This document shows, piece by piece, positions 35,792 through 44,948 of a DNA stretch of 64,000 nucleotides. Source of the stretch: Oscillatoria princeps RMCB-10 (lineage in GTDB: Bacteria > Cyanobacteriota > Cyanobacteriia > Cyanobacteriales > Oscillatoriaceae). Location: assembly GCA_019359235.1 (NCBI GenBank), contig JAHHHT010000018.1, forward strand, positions 1-64,000, read 5' to 3'. Each line of letters opens with the position of its first letter. Within the stretch, counting starts at the first letter, position 1. Made by a program: the position numbers and the translations under genes. Below the pieces are notes generated by a model, which was given only the letters and a program-made list of their open reading frames with translations, ran no database searches and was not told the origin of the DNA.

Positions 35792-36016
35792 TTATCCGAG
35801 CCGGCGTTCCTTGGGGACGTAGAACTTATCAGCCTGGGTGAGAAGGAGGACGATCAGCAATTGGACTCCCCAAGGTGCTAAGGCAAAGCCCCAAAAGAAA
35901 CACACGACCGCAGTTAAGGCAGCAAGAGTGAAGGGGATGTCGTGAGAAGACCGTAAATAAACGCAGACGGCTAAGAAAGCGACAGTCAGCAAAATGACGT
36001 AAGAAGAGGGCAACAT
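35792..36016 (-). CDS. Small membrane protein, two to three helices
   Basis: A 74-residue protein. Helix 1 is VILLTVAFLAVCVYL, helix 2 FTLAALTAVVCFFWGFALAP, and helix 3 GVQLLIVLLLTQAD, followed by a charged tail (KFYVPKERRLG). The start is the ATG at 36016: TTGGAGACGATC upstream supplies a GGAG at proper spacing, and the extended frame start would include this site. Function unknown. Confidence 0.65.
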   Translation of the reverse strand: MLPSSYVILLTVAFLAVCVYLRSSHDIPFTLAALTAVVCFFWGFALAPWGVQLLIVLLLTQADKFYVPKERRLG

Positions 36017-36028
36017 GATCGTCTCCAA

Positions 36029-36581
36029 GTGCGCTTGCTAGGGGGCGGTACTGAGCTGCTTGTGTTTCCAGACTAGCTCTCAAGTGTGAAGAACTCGTGA
36101 AGACGCAAAACTTTTTTTCTAACTCTTACCTGAGGAGTACACCCGGCACTCCTTGGCCCTCTGAGAGCCGGATGCTGGGTGTGGCAAATGTCAAATTTGG
36201 CGCGAGGTGAGTGAGGGGCGGGCACCGGCAGGGGGTACTCCTACCGGCTACCGGCGCTCAAGGTGGGCCACCGGCTCTGTGAAAAAGCCCCCCCTATTCT
36301 CTGGAACGGCAGGGGTTGGTCGAGTTGCAGCTCGGGCTTTGTCACGCCAGGGCACTGGGCACGCTCGCATAGGGCACAGGGCATAGGCCATCGGGCATAG
36401 GGCCAATATTCCCTTTCCCTTGCAGGGGCGGGTCGATCAATATCTTCTTGTACCGCTACCGTTTGTAGCTGGGCTTTAGCCCCACCGGTGCGCGCACTTG
36501 CCTTGTTGTTACGAACGCTTAATACGACGAGATGGCCGGCGCTGAGTTCCAAATATATATATAAAGGTGAGTGCTGCCGCC
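36029..36581. other. Intergenic region, no gene seen
   Basis: About 550 bp. There are GGGCATAGGG-like near-repeats at about 36358-36405 and a short A/T run (ATATATATATA) before the next gene's stop. I see no gene. Confidence 0.4.
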
Positions 36582-37925
36582 TTAGCCCTGCCCCAGGGAG
36601 CACTTAATTAGGGGGATGGAATATTCCTCTATACCATAAATAGCCTCTGGGGGGTATTCCGGAGGGGGCTGTATGGTTTTGGCCACTTCCAGGGCTTCGC
36701 GGTATCGCTGCAAGGCGCGGGCGTATTCCCCCGCTTCCGCATCCTTTTGAGCCATCGCCCTCAACGCCCGGATTTTGACCTCCTTTGACTGGAGAGCGCC
36801 GGCGAACTCCAAAGCCTCAGTGTATTTGCCGGCGGCGACATACTCTTCGGCGATTTTCAGCAAAGCCGGCTGTTTCCAATATTCATTCTTAATCGAGTTA
36901 GCCAGCTCCACAGCCAAGTCGAACCTGCCGGCGGCAGCGTATTCACCGGCAAGCGGCGACAGCAGATCGTCGTGCGCTGCCAAAGTTTTAGCCAGCCGCA
37001 CAGCCCGGTCGAACTCCCCCAGGGCCACATACCTGCTCGCTATCGCAGCTCTCGCTGCGACTTGGTGAATTTCATCCTTAATCCTATTCGTTTCCCCCAC
37101 CAGCCGGTCGAGTTGGGCCACTGTGGCGTGCTTCCCTATCCCAGCCAGCGCCGTGCCTTTGTAATAGTCATCCTTAATACTATTAGCCAGGCGCACCGCT
37201 GCGTCGAACTGACCGCTCCGGGCGTACTCACCGGCTATCTGCGCCAGCGCCAGAGGTTTGTTGTTTTCATCCTTAATCGTTCCAGCCAGTTGCGCGGCTC
37301 TGTCAAATTGACTGGCGGCGGCGTACTCGGTGGCAATTTCTACCAGCGCTGCTGTGCCTTGCAGCTCTCCAAAGGTTTTCGCCAGCTGCAAAGCGCGAGA
37401 AAAAGTCCGCTCAGCTTGCTGCCGGTCGCCGGCGGCGGCATACTGGCGGGCGACTCTAGCCACTAACTCGGCTTTATATCTTTCCTCGTACTTAATGCGC
37501 TCAACCAGCTGCAGGGCTTTGTCGTACTGACCGGCTGCAGATAGCAAACCGGCGATTTCAATCAGCGTCTCCTGCTGAGAGTACGTCATCGAGTCGTCCA
37601 GTTTTTCAGTCAGCTCGATGGCTTTCTCGAACTGTCCCGCTTTGGCGTAAGCGAGCGCGATTTCCGCCCACTGACGGGACTCGTTGCTGACTGTATCGTA
37701 GGTATTAAACGCCTGATGGGGGTATACGCCGAGGGGTGGGACGCGAAGGAAGCAGGAGAGAGGTATGCCCCTGAGTTTCGGCTCACTTTGAGCGGTTTGT
37801 GCGATTTGCGCCTGCGCCGGCTCCTTTGCCAGAAGTGGCTTGGCTTGTTGAGCGGCGCGGTCGCAGCCGGTGAGCAGAACGATTCCCAGGAAGCCGGTCG
37901 CGAGGAAGGATGAAGATTTTATCAT
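36582..37925 (-). CDS. Lipoprotein with tetratrico-like helical repeats
   Basis: A 447-residue exported protein. A lipobox (LLTGC, Cys about residue 21) follows a signal peptide, so it is likely lipid-anchored. The mature part is about nine repeats of about 36-40 residues with a pattern such as IAxEYAAAGQFDxAxxLAxxI (for example LAQIAGEYARSGQFDAAVRL). These are paired helices of the TPR/SEL1-like sort, probably a protein-binding scaffold in the periplasm or outer membrane. The protein at 38392 uses the same repeat. The function is not known. Confidence 0.8.
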   Translation of the reverse strand: MIKSSSFLATGFLGIVLLTGCDRAAQQAKPLLAKEPAQAQIAQTAQSEPKLRGIPLSCFLRVPPLGVYPHQAFNTYDTVSNESRQWAEIALAYAKAGQFEKAIELTEKLDDSMTYSQQETLIEIAGLLSAAGQYDKALQLVERIKYEERYKAELVARVARQYAAAGDRQQAERTFSRALQLAKTFGELQGTAALVEIATEYAAASQFDRAAQLAGTIKDENNKPLALAQIAGEYARSGQFDAAVRLANSIKDDYYKGTALAGIGKHATVAQLDRLVGETNRIKDEIHQVAARAAIASRYVALGEFDRAVRLAKTLAAHDDLLSPLAGEYAAAGRFDLAVELANSIKNEYWKQPALLKIAEEYVAAGKYTEALEFAGALQSKEVKIRALRAMAQKDAEAGEYARALQRYREALEVAKTIQPPPEYPPEAIYGIEEYSIPLIKCSLGQG

Positions 37926-37965
37926 CGCTGTGCAGCGGGCCCTTTTAAGTAGTTACTGCGTTGAC

Positions 37966-38062
37966 TATAGCGGTTTTCAGTTAGATGAAGTACGCCCCAG
38001 AAACCCGGTTTCTTAAAGAAACCGGGTTTCTCAGCACCTCACAAAGGATGAAAAACGCTATA
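37966..38062. mobile_element. MITE-like element, copy 3 (ATAGCGG family)
   Basis: Ends TATAGCGGTTTTCA and TGAAAAACGCTATA flank a core GAAACCCGGTTTCTTAAAG and its complement. This is the cleanest copy, 97 bp, with TA-like bases at both edges. It sits 40 bp before the lipoprotein gene start on the opposite side, so it may carry or disturb its promoter. Confidence 0.78.
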
Positions 38063-38226
38063 ACTTCATTTTTAACTTGAAAGCAGCATTTTGAGGGAAT
38101 ATTTCCAGACCGGCAGCCGGCAGGCGGCGCATTCAGCCCGAAGCGGCAGTCCGGAGTTGGCTCTTCCCGCCACCACCCCGGTTCGGCTTGCGCCGGCGAG
38201 CGCACATTTTCTTCTTTACCTTTAAT

Positions 38227-38297
38227 TATGCCCCAGAAACCCGGTTTCTTTAATAAACCGGGTTTCTTCGCACCTCACAAAGGATGAAACCCGCTCT
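38227..38297. mobile_element. MITE-like element, copy 4 (left end missing)
   Basis: The central palindrome GAAACCCGGTTTCTTTA/TAAACCGGGTTTC and the right end CACAAAGGATGAAA are present, but the left terminal repeat is absent. The right end reads CCGCTCTA rather than CGCTATA, a mutated copy. Confidence 0.65.
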
Positions 38298-38391
38298 AAT
38301 TATTGACTCAACCCTTCCGCATTCCGCACCGCCTCACTCCCGACATTAATAAATAAAGTAATCAAACGTAAAAAAACGCTTTGGGGAGCGA

Positions 38392-39411
38392 TCAAAACTC
38401 TCCTTGGCAGCTATCTTGACGAGAGGACTGACTTTTGGAGTAGCGCCGGTCGAGGGTTGCTTCAATCGCCTCCGCTCGGGCGAAAATCTCGGCGGCTTTC
38501 TGGGCTTGGGAAGCGGCTTGATACTGATCGGCTAGATCCTGCAACACGCTGACTTTGGAATAGCTATCCTCCAGACTTTCAGCAATCTGCACGGCTTGCG
38601 CTATAATTGCCACCGCTTTCTTGTCTTGTCCCGCTTCGGCATACCGGTCAGCTATCTGCGACAGGGCTTCAGCTTTGTGCCGGTCACTCCCGATGGTTTG
38701 AGCCACTTGCAGGGCTTTCTCGTACTGTCTGGCTGCGGCATATTCACCGGCGATTTCCGACAGCGCCTCGGCTTTGAGATAGCCGCCATTAATGCGAGCC
38801 GCCACTTGCAAAGCCCGGTCGTGCTGTTTGGCCCCGGCATATCGGATAGCGATTTCCGAGAATATTTGGGCTTTGTGCCACTCAGACTCTACGGATTCAG
38901 CCACCTGGAAAGCTCGATCTAGAAACTCACCGGCTTGTTGGGGCTGTTCCGCTGTGGCATATTCATTAATTATATCGGACAGGGCACTAGCTTTGTCAAG
39001 GGGGTTGGGAATGGTTTGCGCCACTTGCAGCGCTTGGATGTACTGTTGCGCTTCCGCATATTGAGTAGCTATTTCCGACAGCGCCCATGCTTTAATATTA
39101 TCATTCCCCATGCTTTCAGCTGCCTTTTGGGCGCGGGCTAGAGTTTGGGCGGCTTTCTGAGTTTGTCCCGCTTTGAGATATTCGCCGGCTTTATCCGACA
39201 GCGCCCAGACTTGGCGCTCGCCGGTTGGCTGGAACGAAAAGGCTGTGTCGCTCTGCGCCGCTAAGGCTGTGGAGCTTTTGCAGATGGGAGTCAGCAGGAG
39301 GGCGAGGGCGAGGATTCCCAGTTTCGGGAAGCTTCTGGGGTTTTGGCGAGTCGCGCTTCGGCTCTTCAGGGGTGTGGCGAGCGCACTGAGAAAGGTGATG
39401 AGGGATCGCAC
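38392..39411 (-). CDS. Exported helical-repeat protein, paralogue of the upstream lipoprotein
   Basis: A 339-residue protein. A long N-terminal region (LKSRSATRQNPRSFPKLGIL) leads into a hydrophobic segment (LALALLLTPICKSSTALAAQ), a signal peptide probably cleaved after ALA. It then has about six repeats of about 36-39 residues such as ALSEIAGEYAAARQYEKALQ and VAQTI. The repeat matches the protein at 36582, so the two arose by duplication. It contains no lipobox. It probably binds partners in the periplasm; function unknown. Confidence 0.78.
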   Translation of the reverse strand: MRSLITFLSALATPLKSRSATRQNPRSFPKLGILALALLLTPICKSSTALAAQSDTAFSFQPTGERQVWALSDKAGEYLKAGQTQKAAQTLARAQKAAESMGNDNIKAWALSEIATQYAEAQQYIQALQVAQTIPNPLDKASALSDIINEYATAEQPQQAGEFLDRAFQVAESVESEWHKAQIFSEIAIRYAGAKQHDRALQVAARINGGYLKAEALSEIAGEYAAARQYEKALQVAQTIGSDRHKAEALSQIADRYAEAGQDKKAVAIIAQAVQIAESLEDSYSKVSVLQDLADQYQAASQAQKAAEIFARAEAIEATLDRRYSKSQSSRQDSCQGEF

Positions 39412-39920
39412 TGTTATGGGGGAGTAACTTAATTTGCTGAGACATCAGTGTTTACATGACGGGTTCTTTAAATTCAGGAAGAGAAACACTTTTTTTTAGG
39501 CGTTTCACATTCGTGGGATGAACCCCTCCCCCAACCCCCTCCCCGCGCACGGGGAGGGGGCTAGTAGATCCAGTAGCAGTAGGGTGCGTTCCCAGAGGGA
39601 ACGCACCTAAAAAGCCTATTTACCAACAAAAGTGGGATGCTTGGCGCTTGTGCGGCTGTCAGGCTTTTGGAGTTGAAGAAGGTGCGGTGTCTGGAAAGGC
39701 GTTCCCTCCGGCAAACCAACCAATAAACTTCTTAAAGAAACCTGGTTTCTCAGCTAGGGGATTAAGAAAAATTTTAAAATACTACCCGGCACAGTGCGTC
39801 GTATAATATTGCAGATACCTGTCAAGCCAAGCTGTCCCTGATGGCTTGCCGGTGAGGCGCTCTCAAAAACCGCTCAATACAAACATTGACGTCAGGGAAA
39901 TCTAGAGGTAGAGTATTAAG
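39412..39920. other. Intergenic region with hairpins
   Basis: No gene. It has a GC-rich hairpin (CCCCTCCCCGCGCACGGGGA) at about 39529-39552, and a GGTGCGTT...AACGCACC hairpin at about 39588-39608 in the same family as 12386 and 47978. GAAACCTGGTTTC lies near 39737. Confidence 0.5.
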
Positions 39921-40916
39921 ATGAAATGGAAACTCCTTCAAAAGCCGACCGGCTGGATACCTCCAGTCAAAACTATTCTGAATTGGGGATTTATGCTGGC
40001 GGCGGTTACAGCTAGCCTGTGTTCTCTAACCGGCTACCTGGGAGAACTGCACTTCTTGCTAGAACTCACCTCCCATTTTAAAGTGCAATATCTGGGGATT
40101 GGGTTCTGCACCTTGTTTTTCTTTTTGATGGCCCGCAAAAAGGCTTGGTGCTTGGTCAGTCTATTCTGCATTGCGATAAACTTGCTTGAGGTGGTGCCGT
40201 GGTATCTGCCCCAGCCGGCAAGTGCTGGTGAGACAGTCACCCAGCTGCGACTTTTGCAGTCCAATGTCTTAACCTCCAACCGGCAGTATTATAAGGTGAT
40301 ATCGCTGGTGAGGAAAGAAAAACCCGATGTGGCTGTTTTTATAGAGGTGAGCAAGTCTTGGGCGAAAGAGTTAGAAGTTTTGCGGGAGAGTTTTCCCTAT
40401 GTTTTCCTGAACCAAGATGGCGATTATTTTGGAACAGCAATCTATAGCAAGCTGCCGCTGGCGAACAAATCAATTAAAGATTTAGGAGGGGGGCGTAAAA
40501 CTATAATGGCGGAGGTGACGATTCAAGGGCAACTTGTTTCACTTCTGGCGTCTCATCCAAATATTCCCACAGGGCGATCTGGTTTTAAGCAGCGGAACAA
40601 ACAGCTATCTGAACTGGGTAATTATGTGGTAAAATTTAAAAACCCGGTGGTGATGGTGGGGGATTTTAACACAACGATGTGGTCGCCGCATTACAAGAAG
40701 TTTGTCGGGAAGGCGGGACTGCGGAATGCGCGGGCCGGTTTTGGCACTCTCCCAACATGGCCGACTTTCTTTCCCCTGCTGTACATTCCGATTGACCACT
40801 GTCTGGTGAGTCCGGAGATTGAGGTTGTGAAGATTCGCCGGGGGCGGGAGGTAGGCTCGGATCACTTGCCATTAATCGCGGATTTGGCTATTACTAGAAA
40901 AGCCGAATCTAACTGA
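39921..40916 (+). CDS. Membrane-anchored endonuclease/exonuclease/phosphatase-family protein
   Basis: A 331-residue protein. Three N-terminal helices (about residues 18-40, 50-70 and 76-93, the last including CLVSLFCIAINLLEVVPWYL) precede an EEP domain. EEP motifs are LRLLQSNVL, the metal-binding Glu in DVAVFIEVSK, MVGDFNTTMWSPHY, and the terminal GSDHLPLIADL with the catalytic Asp-His pair. The domain would face the periplasm, where it could cut phosphodiesters or phosphoester lipids. It resembles bacterial 'endonuclease/exonuclease/phosphatase' membrane proteins of unknown substrate. Confidence 0.85.
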   Translation: MKWKLLQKPTGWIPPVKTILNWGFMLAAVTASLCSLTGYLGELHFLLELTSHFKVQYLGIGFCTLFFFLMARKKAWCLVSLFCIAINLLEVVPWYLPQPASAGETVTQLRLLQSNVLTSNRQYYKVISLVRKEKPDVAVFIEVSKSWAKELEVLRESFPYVFLNQDGDYFGTAIYSKLPLANKSIKDLGGGRKTIMAEVTIQGQLVSLLASHPNIPTGRSGFKQRNKQLSELGNYVVKFKNPVVMVGDFNTTMWSPHYKKFVGKAGLRNARAGFGTLPTWPTFFPLLYIPIDHCLVSPEIEVVKIRRGREVGSDHLPLIADLAITRKAESN

Positions 40917-41252
40917 TCGGCTGCAGGTGTGGGTGCCCGGGCAGTTAAGCTGTTACGCGCCGACAGATCCTCGTTCCCAGGCGGAGCCTGGGAACGAGGG
41001 AATTCCTTTTTTGTAGCACAGGCGTCTCGCCTGTGCCTCGCCTGTTCCTCGCCTGTGCCTCGCCTGTGCCTCGCCTGTGCCTCGCCTGTGCCTGAAAAAT
41101 ATCTCTGGGACAGGCATCTTGCCTGTCCTACAAGAGATGGATTTACAAAAATGGCCTGCTCCCGTGCTGTGGAAAAGAGGTAAGCGCCCCTACTGTTAAA
41201 ATCTGAAAATAGCTTTATAATAGAAATGGAACACTTTTAAAAACATAGAGCG
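40917..41252. repeat. Repeat-rich intergenic region with an 11-bp tandem repeat
   Basis: At 41026-41091 six units of CTCGCCTGTGC (one with T for G) stand in tandem, next to a GGCG/CGCC palindrome (about 41017-41035). A CGTTCCCAGGCGGAGCCTGG palindrome lies at 40971-40997. The GGACAGGC family returns at about 41108-41130. Confidence 0.8.
41216..41221 (+). promoter_or_regulatory. Candidate -10 box of the BchH-type gene
   Basis: TATAAT lies 32 bp before the ATG at 41253. A weak GTTAAA about 16 bp earlier might be the -35. Low certainty. Confidence 0.3.
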
Positions 41253-44200
41253 ATGAAACGCATTGTTTTAATTACTGGATTTGAATCATTCAACGCCGGC
41301 TTGTACCGCCAAGTGGCTCAGCTGGCTCAACAGCGCTGCCCAGAACTGGATATTCGGGTGTTTAGCGATCGGGACTTGGCCAGCAAGCCAGCGGAGATAG
41401 AAGCCGCACTCGCAGACGCCCAAGTCTTTTTTGCCAGTCTTATATTTGACTACGACCAAGTTCTGTGGCTGCGCAAAAGGGTTGAGCACATCCCCATCCG
41501 TCTGGTGTTCGAGTCGGCGCTGGAGTTGATGAGCCTGACTCAGCTGGGCGGTTTCAAAATGGGGGACAAGCCTAAGGGAATGCCCAAGCCGGTGAAGTTC
41601 ATTCTCGACAAGTTCAGCAATGGGCGAGAGGAAGACCGGCTGGCTGGTTATATCAGCTTTTTGAAAGTTGGGCCGAAACTGCTGAAATATGTGCCGGTGC
41701 AAAAAGTTCAAGATTTGCGCAACTGGCTGATTGTCTACGGGTACTGGAATGCCGGCGGGCCCGAAAATGTGGCGGCGATGTTCTGGACTCTGGCGGAGAA
41801 ATATCTGGGGCTGAAGGTGGGAGAGATTCCTGCGCCGGTGTCAGCTCCAAATATGGGTTTGCTGCATCCGGAATATGGCAGTTATTTTGAATCGCCGCGC
41901 CAGTATCTGGAGTGGCACCGGCAGGCGAAGCCAGAAAGCAAAGATTGGCCGGTTGTGGGGATTTTGCTCTATCGCAAACACGTTATCACAAAACAGCCTT
42001 ATATTCCCCAGCTAATACGCTACTTTGAGAAAGCTGGACTGGTGCCGGTGCCAGTTTTTATTAATGGTGTCGAGGGGCATGTGGCGGTGCGGGATTGGAT
42101 GACAGCTGCTGGTGAGCGGGAGCAGCGCCTGCAGGGGAATATTGAAACGCCCTCACTGTCGAAAGAAGCGGTAGAAGTGGACGCTATTGTTTCCACAATT
42201 GGCTTTCCGCTGGTGGGCGGGCCGGCAGGCACGATGGAAGCGGGCCGGCAGACGGAAATTGCCAAAGCAATCCTCTCTGCTAAGAATGTACCTTATATTG
42301 TTGCCGCACCGCTACTGATTCAGGATATTCACTCCTGGACGCGCAAAGGTGTGGGGGGATTGCAAAGTGTTGTCTTGTATGCTTTGCCGGAATTGGATGG
42401 GGCGATAGATCCGGTGCCTCTCGGCGGTTTGGTGGGAGAAGATATCTATCTGGTTCCGGAACGGGTGAAGCGTCTGACTGGGCGGATTAAACGCTGGATT
42501 GAACTGCGGAAAACACCGCCGGCTGAGCGCCGAATTGCGGTGATTCTGTATGGATTCCCGCCCGGTTACGGTGCGGCAGGCACGGCGGCGCTGCTGAATG
42601 TGCCGCGCTCGCTTCTCAAGTTTCTTCAGGCGCTGAAAGAGCAAGGATACACGGTGGGAGATTTGCCGGAAGATGGGGAAGAATTAATCCGCCGCGTCAA
42701 AGAAGCAGACGAAGCCTACCCCATCCCCTCATCCCCAAATCCCGGCTCCCAACCTTCAACTGTTAATGCCAAAACCCTTGACAAATGGCTGGGTTATTTG
42801 CTAATATCTCGCATCGAGAAGCACTGGAAATCGCTCACCGGCACGGGCATCAAAACTTATGGGGATGAATTCCAGATTGGCGGCGTTCAGCTGGGCAATA
42901 TCTGGATTGGCGTGCAGCCGCCGCTGGGGATTGCCGGCGATCCGATGCGGCTGATGTTCGAGCGGGACTTGACGCCGCACCCGCAATATGCTGCCTTTTA
43001 CAAGTGGCTGCAAAACGAGTTTCAAGCTGATGCGCTGGTTCACTTCGGGATGCACGGCACGGTGGAGTGGTTGCCCGGTTCTCCGCTGGGCAATACCGGC
43101 TATTCTTGGCCAGATATTCTGCTGGTAGATTTGCCGCATCTATATATATATGCAGCCAACAATCCCTCGGAATCTATTCTAGCAAAGCGGCGGGGTTATG
43201 GGGTGATAATTTCTCACAATGTACCGCCATACGGTCGGGCTGGACTGTACAAGGAATTGGTGGTGCTGCGGGATTTGATTGCGGAGTATCGGGAAGATCC
43301 GCAGAAGAATTACGCGCTCAAGGAGGCGATTTGCAAGAAGATTGGGGACACGGGGCTGGAGGCGGACTGTCCGTTTGAGGAGGCTCGCCGGCTGGGAATT
43401 GCTTTCACTCCTGAAAATGTGCGGATGTTTAGTAATGATGCCTTTAACCGCTATCTTGTCAAGCTGTATGAATACCTGCAAGTGGTTGAGCAGCGCCTGT
43501 TTTCATCTGGGCTGCACACGCTGGGCGAAGTGCCGGGAGAAGAGGAGTTGAAATCTTACCTTGAGGCTTATTTTGGGGAAGAATTCGCAGCCGACGTTGG
43601 GAGTGAGGACTTTAGTCCTACATCCGGTAAAGAATCCGCCGCCAACATCCGCAACCTGCTGATGCAAACGGCGGATGAAATAACCAACCTGCTGCGGGGG
43701 CTGAATGGGGAGTATATACCACCGGCACCGGGGGGCGATTTGTTGCGCGACGGTCCGGGTGTGTTGCCGACGGGGCGAAATATTCACGCTTTAGATCCCT
43801 ACCGCATGCCCTCACCGGCTGCTTACGAGCGCGGGCGTGAAATTGCTCAGAAAATTATCGCGCAGCACTTGCAAGAACACGGGCATTATCCGGAAACGGT
43901 GGCGGTGATGGTGTGGGGGCTGGATGCGATTAAAACCAAGGGGGAATCTCTGGGGATTCTGCTGGAATTGGTGGGTGCTGAACCTGTGAAAGAGGGAACG
44001 GGGCGAATTGTTCGCTACGAGCTGAAACCTTTGGCAGAGGTTGGGCATCCCCGGATTGATGTGCTGGCAAATCTTTCTGGGATTTTCCGGGACAGTTTTT
44101 TGAATATTATAGAGTTGCTGGACGATTTGTTCTTGCGGGCGGCTGAGGCGGATGAGTCGGTGGAGCGGAATTTTATCCGCAAGCACGCTTTGGCGCTGAA

Positions 44201-44948
44201 GGCGGAAGGTGTGGAGAATCCTTCGGCGCGGCTGTTTTCTAATCCTGCGGGCGATTTTGGTTCAATGGTGAACGAGCAAGTTGTGGATGGCAATTGGGAG
44301 TCGGGGGATGAGTTGGGGGATACTTGGCAAAACCGCAATGCTTTTAGCTACGGGCGCAAAGATAAGGGCGAAGCGCGACGGGAAGTTCTGAATCAGCTGT
44401 TGCAAACGAGTGAGCGCATTGTGCAGGAAATCGACTCGGTTGAGTACGGTTTGACGGACATTCAAGAGTATTATGCCAACACCGGCGGGTTGAAGCGTGC
44501 GGCTGAGAAGCAGCGAGGTGAGAAGGTGAGCGCCAGTTTTGTGGAGAGTTTTTCTAAAGATACGACGCCGCGCAAGTTAGAAGACTTGCTGCGTTTGGAA
44601 TACCGCACGAAGTTGCTGAATCCCAAATGGGCGACAGCGATGGTGAATCAAGGGAGTGGCGGCGCTTATGAAATCTCGCAGCGGATGACAGCGCTGATTG
44701 GCTGGGGAGGTACGGCTGATTTTACGGATTCTTGGGTTTACGATCAAGCGGCTGACACTTATGCGTTAGATCCTGAAATGGCGAAGAAGTTGCGAGAGGC
44801 GAATCCGGAGGCGTTCCGCAATATTGTGGGGCGGATGTTAGAAGCGAACGGGCGGGGTTTCTGGGAACCCGATGCTGATAAGTTGGAGAAGCTGCGGGAA
44901 CTTTACGATCTAACGGATGAGGAGCTTGAAGGCGTGACGGTGGGATAA
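41253..44948 (+). CDS. bchH: Magnesium chelatase subunit H (BchH/ChlH type; CobN superfamily)
   Basis: A 1231-residue protein of the large-subunit family that binds the tetrapyrrole while a metal is put in. The N-terminal part (MKRIVLITGFESFNAGLYRQ) is followed by FFASLIFDYDQVLWLRKRVE and FESALELMSLTQLGGFKMG, close to the ChlH N-domain. Conserved blocks farther on include VVGILLYRKHVITKQPYIPQ, VALVHFGMHGTVEWLPG-like HFGMHGTVEWLPGSPLG (His residues near the metal site) and KEGTGRIVRYELKPLAEVGH. It is about 100 residues shorter than the main cyanobacterial ChlH (about 1330), so it may be the second, shorter paralogue (ChlH-like or CobN-like) rather than the main chlorophyll enzyme. The substrate cannot be settled here. 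Confidence 0.85.
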   Translation: MKRIVLITGFESFNAGLYRQVAQLAQQRCPELDIRVFSDRDLASKPAEIEAALADAQVFFASLIFDYDQVLWLRKRVEHIPIRLVFESALELMSLTQLGGFKMGDKPKGMPKPVKFILDKFSNGREEDRLAGYISFLKVGPKLLKYVPVQKVQDLRNWLIVYGYWNAGGPENVAAMFWTLAEKYLGLKVGEIPAPVSAPNMGLLHPEYGSYFESPRQYLEWHRQAKPESKDWPVVGILLYRKHVITKQPYIPQLIRYFEKAGLVPVPVFINGVEGHVAVRDWMTAAGEREQRLQGNIETPSLSKEAVEVDAIVSTIGFPLVGGPAGTMEAGRQTEIAKAILSAKNVPYIVAAPLLIQDIHSWTRKGVGGLQSVVLYALPELDGAIDPVPLGGLVGEDIYLVPERVKRLTGRIKRWIELRKTPPAERRIAVILYGFPPGYGAAGTAALLNVPRSLLKFLQALKEQGYTVGDLPEDGEELIRRVKEADEAYPIPSSPNPGSQPSTVNAKTLDKWLGYLLISRIEKHWKSLTGTGIKTYGDEFQIGGVQLGNIWIGVQPPLGIAGDPMRLMFERDLTPHPQYAAFYKWLQNEFQADALVHFGMHGTVEWLPGSPLGNTGYSWPDILLVDLPHLYIYAANNPSESILAKRRGYGVIISHNVPPYGRAGLYKELVVLRDLIAEYREDPQKNYALKEAICKKIGDTGLEADCPFEEARRLGIAFTPENVRMFSNDAFNRYLVKLYEYLQVVEQRLFSSGLHTLGEVPGEEELKSYLEAYFGEEFAADVGSEDFSPTSGKESAANIRNLLMQTADEITNLLRGLNGEYIPPAPGGDLLRDGPGVLPTGRNIHALDPYRMPSPAAYERGREIAQKIIAQHLQEHGHYPETVAVMVWGLDAIKTKGESLGILLELVGAEPVKEGTGRIVRYELKPLAEVGHPRIDVLANLSGIFRDSFLNIIELLDDLFLRAAEADESVERNFIRKHALALKAEGVENPSARLFSNPAGDFGSMVNEQVVDGNWESGDELGDTWQNRNAFSYGRKDKGEARREVLNQLLQTSERIVQEIDSVEYGLTDIQEYYANTGGLKRAAEKQRGEKVSASFVESFSKDTTPRKLEDLLRLEYRTKLLNPKWATAMVNQGSGGAYEISQRMTALIGWGGTADFTDSWVYDQAADTYALDPEMAKKLREANPEAFRNIVGRMLEANGRGFWEPDADKLEKLRELYDLTDEELEGVTVG

